Positions 1 through 5,071 of a stretch of DNA of 9,287 nt are shown here, one piece after another. The notes beneath the pieces were generated by a model that was given only the letters and a program-made list of their open reading frames with translations, did not search any database and was not told the DNA's origin. Source of the stretch: Bacillota bacterium (GTDB taxonomy: Bacteria > Bacillota_A > Clostridia > Peptostreptococcales > Anaerovoracaceae); assembly GCA_017438085.1 (NCBI GenBank), contig JAFRWH010000025.1, forward strand, positions 1 to 9,287, written 5' to 3'. The position numbers and the translations under genes were made by a program. Position 1 is the stretch's first letter; each line of letters begins with the position of its first letter.

Positions 1-1251
1 CTTCCAGGCCCAGTGGCCGGTGCGGGTCTTGCTTTCCGTGAGGGTGCCATCCTCCGCCTTTTCCGCAAAGACCATGGTGATGGTGCCTTCGTCAAGCTCC
101 GGAGCCTCGTCCATCACCTTGAAGACTCTGGTGGCGCCGGCAAGAGCCATTACCACGGAGTTGATCTGCTGCGAGATCTGGCTCACGGGCTGGCTGAAGT
201 TGCGGGAGAGGGTCAGGAAGGAAACGATGGAACCCAGGGTCAAGTGTCCCATGCCTCTGATGGCCATCCAGCCGCCTATCACGGCAACGATAACATACTG
301 CACATTGGACAGGTTCATCATTATGGGGCCAAGCACCATCGCGTAAGAATTCGCTTTGGTGGTCTTCTGGCGAAGGTCTGTGTTCAGGTAATTGAACTCC
401 TCCATCGACTCGTCTTCATGGCAGAAGACCTTGACCACCTTCTGGCCGTTCATCATCTCTTCGATAAAGGCGTTTACTTCACCGAGAGCGCTCTGACGGG
501 CTTTGAAGAACAAGGCGCTGCGGCCGCCGATGGTGATGGTTATGAAATAGATCCCCACTACGCAGATCAGCACCACTATGGTAAGTCTCCAGGAGAGGCG
601 TACCATGGCGATGAACACGCTGACTATGGTAACCATAGAACTGAGCACCTGAGGCAGGCTCTGGGAGATGACCTGACGCATGGAATCGGTGTCGTTGGTG
701 AAGCGGGACATCACATCGCCGTAGGGATGGGTGTCGAAATAGCTGATGGGCAGAGTCTGAAGGTGGTTGAAGAGATCCGTTCTGATCTCCCTGATCACGC
801 CCTGGCTGACGACTCTCATGAACATGCTTCTTGAGAAGCTGGCCACGACAGCCACCGCATAGAGCCCCGCCATGGTGAGTATGGCTTTTTTGAGCCCGGA
901 ATAGTCAGGCGTGCTCATAAGAAGCAGCGGCTTGATGTTGTCGTCTATGAGGGTCTTAAGAAACAGGGATGCTCTGACGCTGATAAGCGCCACCACCACC
1001 ATGCACACCAGGGCAAGCACAAAGTAAGGCAGATAGCCGTGGCCTATGTAGGCGAAGAGCCTCTTCAGGGTGGGCACTGTGTCCGCCTGAAGCTTTACCC
1101 TTCCGCCTGTGGCGCCGGGGCCTCGTCTTGGACCGCCTTGCATCATTTTCGCGGGATTGGCTCTTGAATGCGACTTTGCGTCCTTCGGATGGGCGACTCT
1201 GTAGGGAATTCCTGTCTGAGCTGTCTTTACGCTTTCTTTAGTTTGGCTCAT
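1..1251 (-). CDS. ABC exporter half-transporter, second subunit (3' part outside window)
   Basis: This is the N-terminal 417 residues of an ABC exporter, with membrane domain first and the ATPase domain beyond the window edge. A basic, Gly/Pro-rich, probably disordered segment (residues 1-55) precedes the first membrane helix (about 74-97). The type I exporter loop 'YFDTHPYGDVMSRFTNDTD' lies near residues 171-189. Further hydrophobic helices follow, and 'VFKVMDE' marks the end of the membrane domain. The last visible residues (TGHWAWK) belong to an extra segment between the membrane and ATPase domains, which I recall from many clostridial exporters of this type. The start is set by GGAGG 8 bases upstream (1260-1264), inside the end of the preceding gene. 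The two genes overlap by 14 bases, which suggests translational coupling and a heterodimer. The substrate is unknown; drugs, peptides or lipids are typical for the family. Confidence 0.9.
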   Translation of the reverse strand, partial: MSQTKESVKTAQTGIPYRVAHPKDAKSHSRANPAKMMQGGPRRGPGATGGRVKLQADTVPTLKRLFAYIGHGYLPYFVLALVCMVVVALISVRASLFLKTLIDDNIKPLLLMSTPDYSGLKKAILTMAGLYAVAVVASFSRSMFMRVVSQGVIREIRTDLFNHLQTLPISYFDTHPYGDVMSRFTNDTDSMRQVISQSLPQVLSSMVTIVSVFIAMVRLSWRLTIVVLICVVGIYFITITIGGRSALFFKARQSALGEVNAFIEEMMNGQKVVKVFCHEDESMEEFNYLNTDLRQKTTKANSYAMVLGPIMMNLSNVQYVIVAVIGGWMAIRGMGHLTLGSIVSFLTLSRNFSQPVSQISQQINSVVMALAGATRVFKVMDEAPELDEGTITMVFAEKAEDGTLTESKTRTGHWAWK

Positions 1252-2968
1252 CAAAGTCACCTCCCTTCGTCTGAGATTCATATACTTCTCTGTAGATCTC
1301 GTTGCCTGCCAGCAGCTCTTCGTGAGTTCCGACTCCATCTATCCGGCCGCCGTCTATTACGACTATGCGATCCGCGTCCTTGACGGAGCTTATGCGCTGG
1401 GCGATTATGATCTTGGTTATATCCGGAAGTTCCTCTGCAAAGGCCTTGCGGATAAGCGATTCGGTATGGGTGTCCACTGCGGAGGTGGAGTCATCCAGAA
1501 TGAGTATTTTGGGATGTCCTATCAGCGCTCTTGCTATGCAAAGACGCTGTCTCTGGCCGCCGGAGAAGTTGGAGCCGCCCTGCTCCACCCAGTGCTCAAG
1601 TCCGTCCTCGTAGGTCCTTACGAAGTCCGCCTGAGCCCAGTCGAGAGCATTCCACATCTGTTCTTCTGTTGCGTCCGGATTGCCCCACATCAGGTTTTCA
1701 GCTATGGTCCCGGAGAACAGGATGTTCTTCTGAAGCACCATGGCCACCTGAGTGCGCAGCGCGGTCAGATCCATATCCTTTACGTTGACACCGCCAACAT
1801 AAACAGCGCCTTCGTTAACATCGTAGAGTCTGGGGATAAGCTGTACCAGCGAAGTCTTGCCGCTTCCGGTGCCGCCGATAATGCCTATGGTCTCTCCGGA
1901 GCGTATCTCCAGATCGATATTGTTCAGGCAGTTGCGGCCTTCGCCGTAGGCAAAGCCCGCGTTTTCAAAGCGTATGGAACCGTCTTTGACTTCCATTACA
2001 GGATCCTCTGAATCCTTGATATCAGGTTCCTCGTTCAGCACCTCGAAAATTCGGTTTGCTGCCGCTGCGGACATGGTCATCATCATCATGATGCCCGCCA
2101 GCATCATCATGCTGCCGAGGACCTGCATTACATAATTCAGGAAGGTGGTCAGAAGACCTGTGGTGAGCACATCCTGCACCACCAGCTTTGCGCCGAACCA
2201 GGATACCAGAAGAGTGCAGGTGTACATGATTATCATCATGCCGGGCTCGCTGAAGGCCATGATGGTCTCCGCCTTAAGGCTTGTGCTGTACACATCGTCA
2301 GCCACGCCCTTGAACTTGGCCCGTTCGTGATCCTCCCTGACGAAGGCCTTGACCACGCGTATGCCGCGGATGTTTTCCTGCACCACCTGATTCAGACGGT
2401 CATAGATATCGAACATGCGTCTGAACCACTTGTGGGCTCTTGTCATGACAAAATAGGTCCCCACAGCCAGTATAGGCAGGGCACCCAGCAGTATCTTAGC
2501 CAGGTCTGCGTTGATGCGGACCACCATGAAGCTGGTGAAGATAAGCATCACCGGGGCCCTGAAAGCCATGCGCAGAAGCATGCCAAAAGCCATCTGGACG
2601 TTGGTCACGTCCGTGGTCATTCTTGTGACCAGACCGCTGGCCGAGAATTTATCGATGTTGGAGAATGAAAAGCTCTGGATCTTATCGTACATGTCGTGGC
2701 GCAGATTGGAGGCGAAGCCCGCCGATGCCACTGAGGAAGTGATGGCTGCCAGTCCGCCGCAGGCCATGCTGCAGAGCGCAAAGCCAAGCAGTTTAAGGCC
2801 TATGGCCTCTATCATAGCCATATTCCCCGCCTCAATGCCCAAGTCGATAAGATCTGCCATGTGGTAAGGGATCATGGTTTCGCAGACCACCTCTCCTATC
2901 ATCAGGAGGGGCGTCACAAAGGCGAGCCACTTGTATTCCCTCACGCAAGATGCCAGTTTTTTTATCAT
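1238..2968 (-). CDS. ABC exporter half-transporter, first subunit, with degenerate ATP site
   Basis: This 576-residue protein is a complete half-exporter of the LmrCD/BmrCD/MdlAB type: a six-helix membrane domain (about 1-310) followed by an ATPase domain (about 330-570). Visible ATPase motifs are Walker A GGTGSGKT (365-372), Q-loop Gln413, signature FSGGQ (468-472), Walker B ILILDD (488-493) and D-loop SAVD (496-499). The usual catalytic Glu after Walker B is Asp493, and the H-loop His is Gln524 (IIAQRIS). The same pair of changes is known in the degenerate site of heterodimeric exporters such as TAP, so this subunit probably hydrolyses ATP only with its partner encoded downstream at 1251. 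The membrane end is Met-rich (287-299). The ATG at 2968 has an AAAGG 12 bases upstream. Location is the inner (cytoplasmic) membrane. The exported substrate cannot be read from sequence. Confidence 0.93.
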   Translation of the reverse strand: MIKKLASCVREYKWLAFVTPLLMIGEVVCETMIPYHMADLIDLGIEAGNMAMIEAIGLKLLGFALCSMACGGLAAITSSVASAGFASNLRHDMYDKIQSFSFSNIDKFSASGLVTRMTTDVTNVQMAFGMLLRMAFRAPVMLIFTSFMVVRINADLAKILLGALPILAVGTYFVMTRAHKWFRRMFDIYDRLNQVVQENIRGIRVVKAFVREDHERAKFKGVADDVYSTSLKAETIMAFSEPGMMIIMYTCTLLVSWFGAKLVVQDVLTTGLLTTFLNYVMQVLGSMMMLAGIMMMMTMSAAAANRIFEVLNEEPDIKDSEDPVMEVKDGSIRFENAGFAYGEGRNCLNNIDLEIRSGETIGIIGGTGSGKTSLVQLIPRLYDVNEGAVYVGGVNVKDMDLTALRTQVAMVLQKNILFSGTIAENLMWGNPDATEEQMWNALDWAQADFVRTYEDGLEHWVEQGGSNFSGGQRQRLCIARALIGHPKILILDDSTSAVDTHTESLIRKAFAEELPDITKIIIAQRISSVKDADRIVVIDGGRIDGVGTHEELLAGNEIYREVYESQTKGGDFDEPN

Positions 2969-2995
2969 TTAGACTTGTTACCTTTCTAAAAGTAT

Positions 2996-3024
2996 GCTAT
3001 ATTGTTTTGAATATTTTAATTCAA
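2996..3024 (-). promoter_or_regulatory. Promoter of the ABC exporter pair
   Basis: On the minus strand, TTGAAT (3019-3024) and TATAGC (2996-3001) are separated by exactly 17 bases. They lie about 28 bases before the exporter start codon, so the untranslated leader would be short. The -10 element matches only four of six consensus positions, so the call is tentative. The -35 element is one arm of the inverted repeat at 3007-3024, which would let a bound protein block RNA polymerase. Confidence 0.5.
3007..3024. promoter_or_regulatory. 18-bp inverted repeat, operator candidate
   Basis: TTGAATATTTTAATTCAA consists of perfect 6-base arms (TTGAAT and ATTCAA) around a 6-base AT spacer. It overlaps the -35 element and spacer of the exporter promoter. 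The size and AT-rich symmetry resemble operators of MarR-type regulators, which often control such exporter pairs, but no regulator gene is present in the window, so the binding protein is unknown. Confidence 0.5.
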
Positions 3025-3042
3025 CTTGCCCATCAAGGCAAG
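3025..3042. repeat. 18-bp inverted repeat abutting the first
   Basis: CTTGCCCATCAAGGCAAG has perfect 6-base arms (CTTGCC and GGCAAG) with a 6-base spacer. It begins at the base after the preceding dyad ends. It lies upstream of the lipoprotein gene and could be a second operator or a small hairpin in a transcript. Confidence 0.45.
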
Positions 3043-3087
3043 GATTTGGTATGTGATTTTTCGATAAACTGAAGGAGTTTAACATAT

Positions 3088-3657
3088 ATGAGAAAAGGAC
3101 TGAAGAAAACCGCAGCTCTGCTTCTGGCATTCTGCATGGTTTTTGCCCTCAGCGCCTGCAGCGTCAGGAAAAACAAGACAATTACGCTTAATGTATACGC
3201 GCCCATAGATTCCATACTGGCCGTTTCCGGTCTGGTTGATAAATTCAGCAGACTCAACGAAAACATCGTGCTCACCATCAACTACGATGACAATGACATG
3301 CACGCGGCCAAGATCGAAGCCGGCTATGACTGCGATATCTACATCTGTGACGAGCCCATATGCATGAACTGGCTGGATGCAGAATACATCGGCGCAGTCT
3401 ACAATGACGAAGCCAAGACCCCGGCCAATCCCAATGAGAATGACAAGATCTACAGCGACAGTCGCGTGGATGCCTTCAAAGGCAAGGCCATAGGAGAAGA
3501 TGACAGGGAGTACGATCAGGTGTTCACCGCAGCTATCTGCAAAAGCACCCAGCATTTTAAAGAAGCCCAGCTCTTCATCGACTTCCTCTTCAGCGAGGAG
3601 GCTGCAGAGATCTACAAGGTCGGAGAATTCGAAATGCTGGAAAAGCCTGCAAACTAA
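3088..3657 (+). CDS. Small ModA-like substrate-binding lipoprotein, probably internally shortened
   Basis: This 189-residue protein has a lipoprotein signal peptide: basic start (RKGLKK), hydrophobic core (9-20) and lipobox LSAC with Cys24, so it should be anchored outside the cell. After Cys24 the pattern resembles molybdate/anion-binding proteins of the ModA type: a first strand 'TLNVYAP', a helix ending in 'VDKFSRLNENIVL', and 'AAKIEAGYDCDIYICDE', which matches the ModA 'IEAGAPADVFIS' region. The C-terminal 'AQLFIDFLFSEEAAEIYKVGEF' matches the usual ModA ending. The middle, where ModA has most of its second lobe, is reduced to a hydrophilic stretch (about 105-143). Related proteins are about 230-260 residues, so roughly 60-80 residues are missing and ligand binding is doubtful. 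GAAGGAG at 3071-3077 sits 10 bases before the ATG. No permease or ATPase partner is adjacent. A decayed copy of its 3' end occurs at 4162-4254. Confidence 0.8.
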   Translation: MRKGLKKTAALLLAFCMVFALSACSVRKNKTITLNVYAPIDSILAVSGLVDKFSRLNENIVLTINYDDNDMHAAKIEAGYDCDIYICDEPICMNWLDAEYIGAVYNDEAKTPANPNENDKIYSDSRVDAFKGKAIGEDDREYDQVFTAAICKSTQHFKEAQLFIDFLFSEEAAEIYKVGEFEMLEKPAN

Positions 3658-3691
3658 GGCTCCGGTATCTTAGGCCGATATGACAGACAAT

Positions 3692-3733
3692 AAAAGATCC
3701 GAAACGATCATACGATCGCTTCGGATCTTTTTT
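3692..3733 (+). terminator. Rho-independent terminator of the lipoprotein gene
   Basis: A 12-base stem pairs AAAAGATCCGAA (3692-3703) with TTCGGATCTTTT (3720-3731), and an inner CGATC/GATCG stem closes on a 4-base loop. The transcript then runs into a T tract (3728-3733). It lies 34 bases after the lipoprotein stop codon. Confidence 0.9.
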
Positions 3734-3824
3734 CAATTTGGTTCCGCATTACAGTGGGATGCCTTGCAAATGGTTACTAATTCAGAATATGCCACTGCGG
3801 ATGATTCACATTTTGCACGTCCTT

Positions 3825-3861
3825 TTCCACCAGTTTATTGATAATCAGTTATCCGGTGATA
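3825..3861. repeat. 37-bp dyad, unit A (degenerate)
   Basis: It begins TTCCACCA and ends GGTGATA, so the left end matches TATCACCA at six of eight positions. The ends pair at five of seven positions. Length and ends agree with the other three units, while the interior does not. Confidence 0.45.
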
Positions 3862-3888
3862 CAGGAGTCAGAAGATTATTCGCCAGTT

Positions 3889-3925
3889 TATCACCACAAT
3901 GCTGAAATGGCATTATTCGGGGATA
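3889..3925. repeat. 37-bp dyad, unit B
   Basis: It begins TATCACCA and ends GGGGATA, one change from GGTGATA. It starts 64 bases after unit A, leaving a 27-base gap. The interior differs from the other units. Confidence 0.5.
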
Positions 3926-3969
3926 ATTTTTGGGAATAATTAAAGCAGAAATATAGTTTGAGTTATGGA

Positions 3970-3988
3970 TGAACATATTTCATGTTCA
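3970..3988. repeat. Inverted repeat TGAACAT / ATGTTCA
   Basis: Perfect 7-base arms surround a 5-base spacer. It stands in the longer gap between dyad units B and C. It could be an operator, but no promoter or gene next to it gives it a clear role. Confidence 0.4.
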
Positions 3989-4026
3989 CATATCTTCACT
4001 TTAATAGATTGATTTCAATATATTTG

Positions 4027-4063
4027 TATCACCATATTTTAATTATCCATATTTATGGTGATA
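4027..4063. repeat. 37-bp dyad, unit C (best preserved)
   Basis: TATCACCATA (4027-4036) and TATGGTGATA (4054-4063) form perfect 10-base inverted arms around a 17-base AT-rich centre. Confidence 0.6.
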
Positions 4064-4091
4064 AAAGACTGCCTTTCCCCTGTAACTGGAA

Positions 4092-4128
4092 TATCACCAT
4101 AAATTATATAATCCTGTTTTTGGTGATA
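4092..4128. repeat. 37-bp dyad, unit D
   Basis: TATCACCA (4092-4099) and TGGTGATA (4121-4128) form perfect 8-base arms. The unit has the same length as unit C and starts 65 bases after it. Ten bases at the left end and seven at the right end are identical to unit C, whereas the centre matches poorly. Confidence 0.6.
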
Positions 4129-4161
4129 ATATAGGGTTTAACAACTAAATACACCCCATAA

Positions 4162-4254
4162 GTAAGGCTCTTTATCGACTTCCTCTTCAGCGAAGATACA
4201 AAACATATCTGCAGAATCGGAGAGCTCGAAATATCGGACAGGCCTGCAGACTAA
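4162..4254 (+). pseudogene. Decayed copy of the 3' end of the lipoprotein gene
   Basis: Read in frame up to TAA at 4252-4254, this stretch encodes LFIDFLFSEDTKHICRIGEL and then EISDRPAD. It parallels LFIDFLFSEEAAEIYKVGEF and EMLEKPAN at the end of the lipoprotein encoded at 3088-3657. At the DNA level, 4168-4193 matches the gene at 25 of 26 positions (CTCTTtATCGACTTC...). There is no start codon, an in-frame TAA stands at 4159-4161, and upstream homology stops abruptly there. It is therefore a remnant of a second gene copy or of a partial duplication, not a working gene. Confidence 0.8.
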
Positions 4255-4338
4255 GACTCGAACTGCCGGGGAAACCTGAAAACTAAGGTCCGAACAGCCG
4301 GAGGAGCCTTCAGATTAAGGTCTGAATGGCAGAAAGCA
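4243..4338 (+). repeat. Three imperfect 32-bp tandem repeats
   Basis: Units run 4243-4274, 4275-4306 and 4307-4338. They begin CCTGCAGACTAAG, CCTGAAAACTAAG and CCTTCAGATTAAG, and each carries CGAA or TGAA before a GC-rich tail. The first unit includes the last codons and stop of the lipoprotein remnant. The functional gene has the similar CCTGCAAACTAAGG at its own end. The array therefore seems to have grown from the gene's tail. Confidence 0.6.
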
Positions 4339-4355
4339 GTTAAAAATCAGACAAG

Positions 4356-4388
4356 AAAGATCCGGAGCAGATGATGCTCCGGATCTTT
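4356..4388. terminator. Convergent (bidirectional) terminator
   Basis: A perfect 14-base stem pairs AAAGATCCGGAGCA (4356-4369) with TGCTCCGGATCTTT (4375-4388), with a 5-base loop GATGA. T-rich sequence follows on both strands. It lies 42 bases beyond the stop of the minus-strand redoxin gene at 4431. It shares AAAGATCCG with the lipoprotein terminator at 3692, which fits duplication of a gene-tail plus terminator module. Confidence 0.88.
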
Positions 4389-4430
4389 TATTTCGTTTAT
4401 GTATTTTTACACTTATATAAGGCTGCAGCT

Positions 4431-4997
4431 TTACAGTTTAGCCAGAACTTCGTCGATAACAGGCATGTCAACTATACCCTTGGCGTAGTGGGCAAACTCA
4501 ACAGTTCCGTCTTTTCCTACTATGAACATTGCAGGAAGCTGCAGCTCATTGCCCTCGTAATCGCCGTGTTCAAAGCCATAAGCCTTGCACTTATCCGCTT
4601 TTTTCTTCATCTTTCCGATCTCGGAGATGCCGCCGAGCAGCTTGAGCTTGCTTGCTGCCGGCTTTATATCCAGCGCCTGATATATCTCCTGAGCGTTGTC
4701 GCAGATGAGATCGAAGGGAAGCGCAGCGCTGTCCTCCCCGAATTCCTTCTTTATATGAGCCTGATCGCTCTGCATAAGGACGCAGACCTGGGCGCCCTTA
4801 GCCTGGAACTCTGAATATCTCTCTCTGATCATCTCCACATCCAGCCTGCATACAGAGCAGCCTATGTAGCGGAGCACCCAGAACACAGTCTTGTCAGCCT
4901 TTGCGAACAGTTCGTCTGTGGTCTTTCCTTCCTCCCAGCCGGTATTATATGTGAAATTGGGGAACTTATCCCCTGTATTGAGTCTTTTACCTGCCAT
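4431..4997 (-). CDS. Single-domain CxxC redoxin (AhpC/TSA-like fold)
   Basis: This 188-residue soluble, probably cytoplasmic protein has a thioredoxin/peroxiredoxin-like fold. The opening 'GDKFPNFTYNTGWEEGKTT' resembles the start of AhpC/TSA proteins. The active-site strand ends in RYIGCSVCRLD with Cys47 and Cys50. HGDYEG (144-149) and QLPAMF (153-158) follow; the latter holds the likely cis-proline, Pro155. Classical peroxiredoxins use P-x3-T/S-x2-C, which is absent here, so a thiol oxidoreductase or unusual peroxiredoxin role is more likely than a standard AhpC. It is closely similar to the second domain of the fused protein upstream (both end IDEVLAKL), so it arose by duplication. AGGAGG at 5003-5008 lies 5 bases before the ATG. 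A terminator hairpin lies directly upstream, so expression probably depends on read-through. The true electron donor and substrate are unknown. Confidence 0.85.
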   Translation of the reverse strand: MAGKRLNTGDKFPNFTYNTGWEEGKTTDELFAKADKTVFWVLRYIGCSVCRLDVEMIRERYSEFQAKGAQVCVLMQSDQAHIKKEFGEDSAALPFDLICDNAQEIYQALDIKPAASKLKLLGGISEIGKMKKKADKCKAYGFEHGDYEGNELQLPAMFIVGKDGTVEFAHYAKGIVDMPVIDEVLAKL

Positions 4998-5015
4998 TCT
5001 ATCCTCCTGTCATGT

Positions 5016-5050
5016 ACAAAAGAGGGCGATATGGAAGATCCATATCGCCC
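5016..5050 (-). terminator. Terminator between the two redoxin genes
   Basis: On the minus strand, an 11-base perfect stem (GGGCGATATGG with CCATATCGCCC, 5024-5050) with a 5-base loop is followed by TCTTTTGT (5023 to 5016). It lies 21 bases after the stop of the fused redoxin gene and ends 7 bases before the ribosome binding site of the single-domain gene. Confidence 0.8.
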
Positions 5051-5071
5051 GGCTTGCATAAATCTACAATA

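Larger units (their letters stand above)
3734..4161. other. AT-rich gene-free block with dyad cluster
   Basis: No convincing gene, RNA gene or start site with ribosome binding signal is seen here on either strand. Base composition is clearly more AT-rich than the flanking genes. The block contains four 37-bp dyads (listed separately), an ATTATTC/GAATAAT inverted repeat (3912-3940) and a TGAACAT/ATGTTCA inverted repeat (3970-3988). A TATAAT at 4107-4112 lies inside one dyad but has no good -35 partner. It could be a decayed regulatory region, an inserted non-coding element, or a protein-binding array. Confidence 0.7.

Noticed and set aside
13..834. Open plus-strand frame of 273 codons opposite the second exporter subunit
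   Set aside because: Its His/Asp-rich product is the mirror of exporter coding DNA, and the minus frame encodes clear transporter motifs.
3970..3988. LexA (SOS) box in the TGAACAT palindrome
   Set aside because: The Firmicute LexA box has GAAC and GTTC four bases apart; here they are nine bases apart.
3841..4050. Replication origin, suggested by TTATC motifs such as TTATCCATA at 4044 in AT-rich DNA
   Set aside because: No exact TTATCCACA box was seen, the motifs are explained by the dyads and composition, and no dnaA, dnaN or rep gene is adjacent.
4081..4112. Promoter around TATAAT at 4107-4112
   Set aside because: No acceptable -35 hexamer lies 16-18 bases upstream, and only a gene remnant follows.
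3825..4128. CRISPR array, suggested by about 37-base units and 27-28-base gaps
   Set aside because: Only the ends of the units are conserved, the interiors differ, one gap is 101 bases, and no cas gene is present in the window.
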